A stretch of 64,000 nt of DNA from Streptomyces sp. ISL-10. Its GTDB lineage: Bacteria > Actinomycetota > Actinomycetes > Streptomycetales > Streptomycetaceae. The stretch is taken from contig NZ_JAGGOJ010000003.1 in the NCBI RefSeq assembly GCF_018614575.1, positions 124,001 through 188,000 of the forward strand, written 5' to 3'. Both the position numbers and the translations under genes were made by a program. Below, piece after piece: positions 58,475 to 64,000 of this stretch; positions within the stretch are counted from its first letter, which is position 1; each line of letters starts with the position of its first letter. Below the pieces are notes generated by a model, which worked only from the letters and a program-made list of their open reading frames with translations, was not told the DNA's origin and searched no databases.

Positions 58475-59464
58475 TCACTCCGCACCGCGGCGCGCCGACC
58501 AGGCGTCCGTCACGGTGACCAGTGCGTCGGCCGCCTCCGCCGACGCCTCGGAACTCATCCGCACCCTGCGGCTGAACTCGACGTGGAGGAACGGGACGCC
58601 GGCCTCAGCCGCGCTGCGTCCCTGAACGTTAGTGCGCCCCTCCAGCGGACAGTTGCGCACCCAGGCACGGCAGACGTCGAAGTCCTTCTCGCGCAGGGCA
58701 TCCGCCAGCTCGCGGCCGTCGTCGCGCGCTGCGGAGCCCTCACCCGTGGACGCGACGACGTCGTGGTCGGGAGCCGAACCGCTCGCGAATCCGTGCAGTT
58801 GGAGACCGGGTGCACCACGCCGTACGAGCTCGTCGCAGACCGCGTGGAACACGCTGTCCCGCCGGTGCGCTACATCCGACGCGTTACCACTGCCTGCCTT
58901 GCGATGCGCACCCGCAATCACCAGAACGCCACCCGGGCTGCCGCGCAGCACGGCCACACCGAGCTGCTCGGTGGCCTCGTCGGAACGCGGGTGCGGCACC
59001 TGCACCGACCAGCGTGCGGGCGCGTCCAGGCCGACGTAGATCCGCCCCCAGCCGCGGGGGGAGGGGCCGTCGTCGCTGCGGTCGGCCACCTCCGCGTAGC
59101 GTCGTCCGCCGACGCTGTCGACGAGGGTCCGCACATCCATGTCCACGTCGGACAGCTGCTCGCGGGCCTTGTCCTGGCGGCCGTCGAGCAGCAGCCCCAC
59201 GCCCCGGGCGACAGCTTCGCGGTCGGCGCGTGTGGGCCGCCGGTAGCCGGAGTCCTCGTCGAAGCGCGCGGTGTAGCGCTCGATCCGGCGGGCCAGATCC
59301 ACCGTATCCCCGGGTGCCTTGTCGCCTCCGCGGGGACGCTCGCTACGATCCGGGGAACCGGTGCCGACTGCCAGCAGTGCCCAGAATCCGGCGACCACAA
59401 CCGCGATCAGGATGATCAGTGGTGTAATCGTTACCTGACGTGTCCGCTTCGTGGTCATAGTCAT
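58475..59464 (-). CDS. Membrane-anchored extracytoplasmic protein beside the poly-gamma-glutamate locus
   Basis: 329 residues. One N-terminal helix (ITPLIILIAVVVAGFWALLA) anchors an extracytoplasmic domain. The segment VLVIAGAHRKAGSGNASDVA, then QLHGFASGSAPDHDVV and VPFLHVEFSRRVR, has the scattered His/Glu pattern of zinc amidase or poly-gamma-glutamate hydrolase folds. Catalytic identity is uncertain. It is divergent from capA with 14 bp between the start codons, so the two share a promoter region, and a turnover or release role for the polymer is a reasonable guess. Confidence 0.6.
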   Translation of the reverse strand: MTMTTKRTRQVTITPLIILIAVVVAGFWALLAVGTGSPDRSERPRGGDKAPGDTVDLARRIERYTARFDEDSGYRRPTRADREAVARGVGLLLDGRQDKAREQLSDVDMDVRTLVDSVGGRRYAEVADRSDDGPSPRGWGRIYVGLDAPARWSVQVPHPRSDEATEQLGVAVLRGSPGGVLVIAGAHRKAGSGNASDVAHRRDSVFHAVCDELVRRGAPGLQLHGFASGSAPDHDVVASTGEGSAARDDGRELADALREKDFDVCRAWVRNCPLEGRTNVQGRSAAEAGVPFLHVEFSRRVRMSSEASAEAADALVTVTDAWSARRGAE

Positions 59465-59478
59465 ACGAAGATATCTGA

Positions 59479-60690
59479 GTGACGAGAATATCCTCGCGCC
59501 GGTCGGTGACGACCGGCTTTGCCATGCTCGCTCTGCTCGCGGGTGCCACCGCCTGCGGCCCCCTCGGCTCGGACGGCGACGACGCCTCTGCCGGCAGCGA
59601 GACAGGCCGGGCCTTCACCGTCGCGGCCGCAGGAGACATCCTCATTCACCCGGAACTCACCGAGCAGGCACGCAAGGACGCCAAGGAGACCGGCAAGGGG
59701 GTCAAGGGCCTCGACTTCGGGCCGCTGATGTCCGGCGTCGCACCGGTCATCAGCAAGGCGGACCTCGGCATCTGTCACTTCGAGCCGGTGGTCGGCAAGC
59801 CGGAGGGGCCGTTCCGGAGCCATCCGGCGTTCCTCGTTCCGCCGCAGATCACCACCGCCGTCAAGGGCGCCGGCTACGACATGTGCTCCACCGCCTCCAA
59901 CCACACCCTCGACCACGGCTACGCCGGAGTGGTGCGCACCCTGGACGCGCTGGACGCGGCCGGGCTGAAGCACACTGGCTCCGCCCGTAACGCCGCGGAG
60001 GCGGCCAGGACCGCGATCGTCGAGGTCAAGGGCGTCAAGGTCGCCCAGATCTCGTACGCGTTCGGCTTCAACGGCTTCGAGGTCCCCGAGAACAAGCCGT
60101 GGCTCACGAACCGGACGGACTTCGCGCACATCGCCGCCGCCGAGAAGAAGGCCCGTGAGGAGGGCGCCGACGTGGTCATCCTCAGCATCCACTGGGGGCG
60201 CGAGAACTGGCCCGATCCCAGCCGCTCCCAGCTGCGACTGGGCCGCAAGCTCGCCGAGAAGACCGGCATCGACCTGATCATCGGCCACAATGCCCACGTC
60301 GTGCAGCCCATGGAGAAGGTCGACGGCACGTGGATCGCCTACGGCCTCGGCAACCAGGTCGCGCGCCACGAGGTGCCGACCGGTCTGACCGAGGAGGGCG
60401 TCATCGGCTGGTTCGAGTTCACCGAGCGCGATGGCACATGGGACGTGAAGGCGAAGTACGTGCCCACGTTCGTGGACATCCCGCCCGACCCCGACGAGTC
60501 CGGCTCGCTGCCCGAAGGGGCCGTCGAGAACCACCGGCTGATCGATGTCGCGGCCACCCTCCGCGACGCCGACAAACTCGGCGAGCAGCGGCGTTCGCGC
60601 TACCGGCTCGCCTTCGAGCGCACCGCGGGGACGATGCTCAACCGCGGCGCCGGCCAGGACGGTCTCGAGCCGCTGCAAGAGCTGCCGTGA
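59479..60690 (+). CDS. capA: CapA/PgsA-type poly-gamma-glutamate protein (lipoprotein)
   Basis: 403 residues. The signal ends in a lipobox-like GATAC (Cys26). The PGA_cap (metallophosphatase-like) domain shows AAGDILIHPEL, STASNHTLDHGYAGV, ILSIHWGRENWP and IIGHNAHVVQPMEKVDG. CapA/PgsA is needed for assembly or export of poly-gamma-glutamate, and its domain binds divalent metal. The GTG at 59479 has only a weak ribosome binding site; GTG 59503 is an alternative. First gene of a unit with the sensor-like gene and pgsB. Confidence 0.88.
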   Translation: MTRISSRRSVTTGFAMLALLAGATACGPLGSDGDDASAGSETGRAFTVAAAGDILIHPELTEQARKDAKETGKGVKGLDFGPLMSGVAPVISKADLGICHFEPVVGKPEGPFRSHPAFLVPPQITTAVKGAGYDMCSTASNHTLDHGYAGVVRTLDALDAAGLKHTGSARNAAEAARTAIVEVKGVKVAQISYAFGFNGFEVPENKPWLTNRTDFAHIAAAEKKAREEGADVVILSIHWGRENWPDPSRSQLRLGRKLAEKTGIDLIIGHNAHVVQPMEKVDGTWIAYGLGNQVARHEVPTGLTEEGVIGWFEFTERDGTWDVKAKYVPTFVDIPPDPDESGSLPEGAVENHRLIDVAATLRDADKLGEQRRSRYRLAFERTAGTMLNRGAGQDGLEPLQELP

Positions 60691-60846
60691 TGAGTCCGCG
60701 GATTTCCGGTGTAGCCCTGATCACATCCGTACAACCGTTTGAGTGTTGTATCAGTCGAATGTGACCGGGTCGCACGTGAGTTGTGTCGACGACGCATGCC
60801 CGTGCGTGCCCTGTGATGTTCACGATTTTTCCGAGAGGAGCCCTCG

Positions 60847-63123
60847 TTGGCCGCTTCGCCCTCGAAGCGGCGGCAGAAAGCCCGCCGAAGGGCCGACATG
60901 TCACTGCTGGGCGGAATCCGACCGCCCATCGCCGTCCTGTCGGTCCTGCTTCTTGCCCTGGCGGGCATCACCGCCCTCTCCCTCGGACGCGTCGGTCACG
61001 ACCGCGTGCCCAAGGCCGTTCTCACCTCGCAGCAGCACTTCGCCGAGGACGGCGCGGTCGGCATGCGTGCCTCCATCGACGAAAGTGTCACCGACCTCGC
61101 CCGGACCACCGAGCTGTTCAATGCTGCCGACCCCGTGCCTGCCGACGCCGTCCTCGACAAGCTGGGGAACGTCTACCAGAAGTGGCTGGGCACGGCCGTC
61201 GTCGAGATATCGTCCGGCAGGCTGCTCGCCGCACGCGGCGAGAACGTGCCGCTGACCGCGATCGACCGCTCGGCTCTCCGCGACGAGCAAGGCCTCGCAC
61301 CGCGTATGGTCCGCCTGCCCAACGGCGAGACACGGCTGCTCTCCTTCGGCCTGCTGCACTGGGAGGGCGAGCCGCAGAAGCTGATCGTCGCCTCCAGCGG
61401 ACTGAAGTTCCCCGGCATCAGCCTGGGTGGGTTCCGGGCCATTGCCGTGATCGACCAGAACGGCCGCGTACTCAGCCAGGACGGCGTCCCCGAGCCCGAG
61501 CAGGTACTCACCGACCTGCAGCGCGAAGAGGTCGCCCAGTCGAACAAGCAACTGAAGAAGTTCGCCGCGGCCGCCACCGAAAAGGCCAAGCAGCACCCCA
61601 TCAAGTCCAAGGAGCCCGGCTCCGGTGGCTTCCAGGGCGTCAGCGGCAGCCTCATCGGCGGCAGCCACCTCGGCGACCGCTCCATCGCCGGCTACGCGAC
61701 CCTGGCGGCCCCCGAGGCGGGTGAGTCCACCGTCGCCAGCAGCCTCGGACTGACAGTCGTCGCCATGGTCAAGGTCGCCGAGGACACCACGGCGGCCAGC
61801 AGTCCCCTGTTCGGCGTCCTCGCGGCGGGTGCCCTGCTCCTGATCGGCGGCGTCACCGTCGCCCTGCTCATCGGCACCGTCCAACGGCCCCTGATCCGGC
61901 TGTTCCTGGAGAGCCGCCGCCTCACCCGCGGCGATCTCGCCCGGCCCGTGACCGTGCCCCGGCGCGGCGAGGCCGCCCGGATCGGGGAGGCGCTGGAACG
62001 GCTCCGGCACCAGTTGCTCGGCGAGCCCACCCCCGCGACGGACACCCGGCGCCGGCGCTTTGGCAGCCGCAGCCTCCTCGCCGTCTGCGGAGTACTGCTG
62101 CTTGTGTGGTGCGCCCCGCTCCTGCTGCTGCTCAACCGGGCCGGCGACACCGTCGTCGTACCGCAGCAGATCGTCAATGACCAGCGCGAACGCACAGACA
62201 CCCTCGCCGACAGGGTGCGCCGCTCCCTCAACGAGGGGCATGCCGACCTCCTGTCGGTCGCCACCCTCATCGGGGACCGCACCCAGCCCTCCGAGATGAC
62301 CGAGGTGCTGGAACGGACGGCGAACCAGCACTTGCGGTACGAGTCGTTGTACGTGCTCGACGCCGACGGACGCGTCCTCGCCGAGACCGGTGGCGACCCC
62401 CGCAGCCCCGAGGGCGAGAGCCCGTCCGACCGGCCCATCCGGGTCCTCGATGACAGCAGCGAGGAACCGGTCGTCGTCGGCACCGCCGAGATACCCGGCC
62501 GACGCGGAGCCGCAGTCGTCGGCGAATTCCGGATCGACTTCATCAACTTGTTGCTCAAGCGTCCTGGACTCGGCGTCGTCCGCGTCGTCGACACCGAGCG
62601 CCGCATCGTTGCCGGGAACACCGGCTACCGGGCATTCCAGGGACTGCCGGGCAGCCGCCTCGACGCGCTCGTCGAAGGCACCAACCAGAAGGTCGGCACG
62701 AGCCCCCGGCCCAGCGGCGTGCTGTACCGCGACGGCGGCGACATCCAGATCGCGGCGGCAGCCCCGTTCACCGGCGGCGGCGCGGCCGAGTCCCTCGGCT
62801 GGACCGTGGTCAGCTGGCAGCCCGCGTCCCGCCTTGCGATCGCCGAGTACCACCTTCAGAACCGCACGGTTCTGGCGGGCCTGCTCGGCGTCACCGCGGC
62901 CACCGCCTGCCTGGGCTGGCTGTTCATCGTCGTCGTACGTCCGCTGCGGGCCCTCGCCGGGCAGGCCGAGGCGCTCGCCGACGGTGACCGACGCACTGTT
63001 CTCTACCCGCGCCACCACGACGAGGTGGGCGCCGTCGTCCGCAGCCTTGAGCTGATCCGGCAGCAGCTGCCGGCCCAGCAACGCAAGCGGGACGACGTGC
63101 CCCACCCCGCCGGAAGGATCTGA
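60847..63123 (+). CDS. Double transmembrane sensor (two extracytoplasmic-HAMP units) without output domain
   Basis: 758 residues, TTG start with GAGAGGAG 6 nt upstream. Helix 1 lies at about 28-48 and helix 2 at about 318-345 (GVLAAGALLLIGGVTVALLI), followed by a HAMP-like stretch (RLTRGDLARPVTVPRRGEAA). Helix 3 at about 405-430 starts a second unit with a Cache-like loop (LLSVATLIGDRTQPSEM, YVLDADGRVLAETGG). Helix 4 lies at about 680-705 with a second HAMP (ALADGDRRTVLYPRHHDEVG). The chain ends about 30 residues later. There is no kinase, cyclase, phosphatase or chemotaxis domain. It lies between capA and pgsB, so a structural or regulatory role in polymer export is inferred. Confidence 0.8.
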   Translation: MAASPSKRRQKARRRADMSLLGGIRPPIAVLSVLLLALAGITALSLGRVGHDRVPKAVLTSQQHFAEDGAVGMRASIDESVTDLARTTELFNAADPVPADAVLDKLGNVYQKWLGTAVVEISSGRLLAARGENVPLTAIDRSALRDEQGLAPRMVRLPNGETRLLSFGLLHWEGEPQKLIVASSGLKFPGISLGGFRAIAVIDQNGRVLSQDGVPEPEQVLTDLQREEVAQSNKQLKKFAAAATEKAKQHPIKSKEPGSGGFQGVSGSLIGGSHLGDRSIAGYATLAAPEAGESTVASSLGLTVVAMVKVAEDTTAASSPLFGVLAAGALLLIGGVTVALLIGTVQRPLIRLFLESRRLTRGDLARPVTVPRRGEAARIGEALERLRHQLLGEPTPATDTRRRRFGSRSLLAVCGVLLLVWCAPLLLLLNRAGDTVVVPQQIVNDQRERTDTLADRVRRSLNEGHADLLSVATLIGDRTQPSEMTEVLERTANQHLRYESLYVLDADGRVLAETGGDPRSPEGESPSDRPIRVLDDSSEEPVVVGTAEIPGRRGAAVVGEFRIDFINLLLKRPGLGVVRVVDTERRIVAGNTGYRAFQGLPGSRLDALVEGTNQKVGTSPRPSGVLYRDGGDIQIAAAAPFTGGGAAESLGWTVVSWQPASRLAIAEYHLQNRTVLAGLLGVTAATACLGWLFIVVVRPLRALAGQAEALADGDRRTVLYPRHHDEVGAVVRSLELIRQQLPAQQRKRDDVPHPAGRI

Positions 63124-63126
63124 CCC

Positions 63127-64000
63127 TTGCTCTTCCTCTACACCGTCCTGGTGGTGTGCGGCGCCGTCCTGCTGATCGCGGGTGTCGTCGAACAGCGGCG
63201 CCACTTCGCCAACCTGGAGCACATCCCGACCCGTGTGCTCGTCAACGGCATCCGCGGAAAGTCGTCCATCACCCGGCTGTGCGCGGGCGCCCTGCGCGGC
63301 GGCGAGCTGGTCACGGTCGCCAAGACCACCGGCACCGCCGCCCGGTTCATCCACCCCGATGCCACCGAGGAGCCCGTCTACCGCAAGTTCGGCATCGCCA
63401 ACGTCGTCGAGCAGATCGGCATCGTGCGCCGCGCCGCCGCGTACAACCCCGACGCCCTGGTCATCGAGTGCATGGCCGTCATGCCCGCACTCCAGGAGAT
63501 CAACCAGTCGAAGCTGATCCGCTCCACGATCGGCGTGCTCTGCAACGTCCGTGAGGACCACCTCGCCGAGATGGGCCCGACCCTGGACGACGTGGCCCGA
63601 TCGCTGTGCCGGTCCATGCCGGAGGGCGGCATCTGCGTCACCGCCGAGAAGGAGCGCTTCGGCATCCTCCAGGAGGAGGCCGACGCACGGGACTGCCAGC
63701 TCGTCTACGCCGACCCGGAATCCGTCAGCGACGAAGAACTGCGCGGCTTCAGCTGGTTCACCTTCAAGGAGAACGTCGCCATCGCGCTGACCGTCGCCGA
63801 ACTCCTCGGCGTGGAACGGCAGACGGCCCTGCAAGGCATGTACGACGCGCCGCCCGACCCGGGTGTGCTGTCCGTCGAGCGGTACACCACCGCGGACGGC
63901 AAGCGGCTGCGCTTCGCCAACGTCTTCGCGGCCAACGACCCCGAGTCGACGCTGATGAACATCAACCAGCTGCTGGACCTGGGCGCCATCGAACGGCCGC
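63127..64000 (+). CDS. pgsB: PgsB/CapB poly-gamma-glutamate synthase (3' end outside window)
   Basis: TTG start at 63127 with GGAAGGA 9 nt upstream, 3 bp after the previous stop. An N-terminal membrane helix (FLYTVLVVCGAVLLIAGVV) precedes the Mur-ligase-like ATP-binding loop VLVNGIRGKSSITRL. Further conserved stretches are LVIECMAVMPALQEINQSKL, LCNVREDHLAEMGP and ANVFAANDPESTLMNINQLL. PgsB joins glutamate units through gamma-amide bonds using ATP. About 291 residues are seen before the edge. pgsC would be expected next. Confidence 0.92.
   Translation, partial: MLFLYTVLVVCGAVLLIAGVVEQRRHFANLEHIPTRVLVNGIRGKSSITRLCAGALRGGELVTVAKTTGTAARFIHPDATEEPVYRKFGIANVVEQIGIVRRAAAYNPDALVIECMAVMPALQEINQSKLIRSTIGVLCNVREDHLAEMGPTLDDVARSLCRSMPEGGICVTAEKERFGILQEEADARDCQLVYADPESVSDEELRGFSWFTFKENVAIALTVAELLGVERQTALQGMYDAPPDPGVLSVERYTTADGKRLRFANVFAANDPESTLMNINQLLDLGAIERP

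Noticed and set aside
60901..63834. A 977-residue antisense open frame across the double-HAMP and pgsB genes
   Set aside because: It covers two recognisable plus-strand genes and has the biased composition of a shadow frame.

Overview
The window is high-GC actinobacterial DNA. GTG and TTG starts, GGAGG-type ribosome binding sites, Tat signals, lipoproteins and the gene order point to Streptomyces. The order murA-type gene, aconitase, ngcEFG, a ROK regulator, xylFGH, dxs and an amino-acid permease matches, from memory, the neighbourhood around SCO5998-SCO6014 of S. coelicolor. No search was run to confirm this.

Layout. 1-2863: secreted GH2 beta-galactosidase, cut off by the window start. 3.1-6.7 kb: a PAS-GAF-SpoIIE phosphatase between decayed fragments of a methyltransferase, an XRE regulator and an unknown protein. 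6.9-17.7 kb: accessory DNA with an SMI1/KNR4 protein, an IS3 remnant lying between two pieces of an ISAs1-like transposase, a 1480-residue secreted protein with transglycosylase-like, golvesin-like and NucA/NucB-like parts, IS200/IS605 and ISL3 debris, secreted proteins and a dead integrase. 17.9-24.1 kb: a core HTH-MurA fusion, a decayed TniQ-type gene, and aconitase with two possible operators. 24.3-34.2 kb: an accessory island of immunity-like and toxin-like genes (DUF6188, S1-domain protein, Fic, DUF5958, DUF4253, DUF4240, SMI1/KNR4) with a TatD/QatD-like fragment; related 62-bp repeats lie at about 24.35 and 32.62 kb. 34.7-52.3 kb: carbohydrate core with a VCBS protein, GH92 alpha-mannosidase, the NgcEFG-type chitooligosaccharide transporter, a Rok7B7-type regulator, the XylFGH-type transporter, then dxs and an APC permease. 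52.8-64.0 kb: a sodium/solute symporter fused to PAS, GAF, SpoIIE phosphatase and HATPase domains, a NYN/PIN-like protein, a beta-propeller-like protein, and a poly-gamma-glutamate-type locus (CapA, an unusual double-HAMP sensor without output domain, PgsB) running off the window end.

How it fits together. The carbon block combines extracellular glycan trimming (GH2, GH92), uptake of chitooligosaccharide and pentose-type sugars, and a ROK regulator between the two transporters. A DasR-like site overlaps the predicted ngcE promoter and an inverted repeat precedes xylF. Two phosphatases share a PAS-GAF-SpoIIE core but have different inputs. The two accessory zones look like successive insertions followed by decay. 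What survives intact there is mostly small immunity-type proteins and two gene clusters with overlapping start and stop codons.
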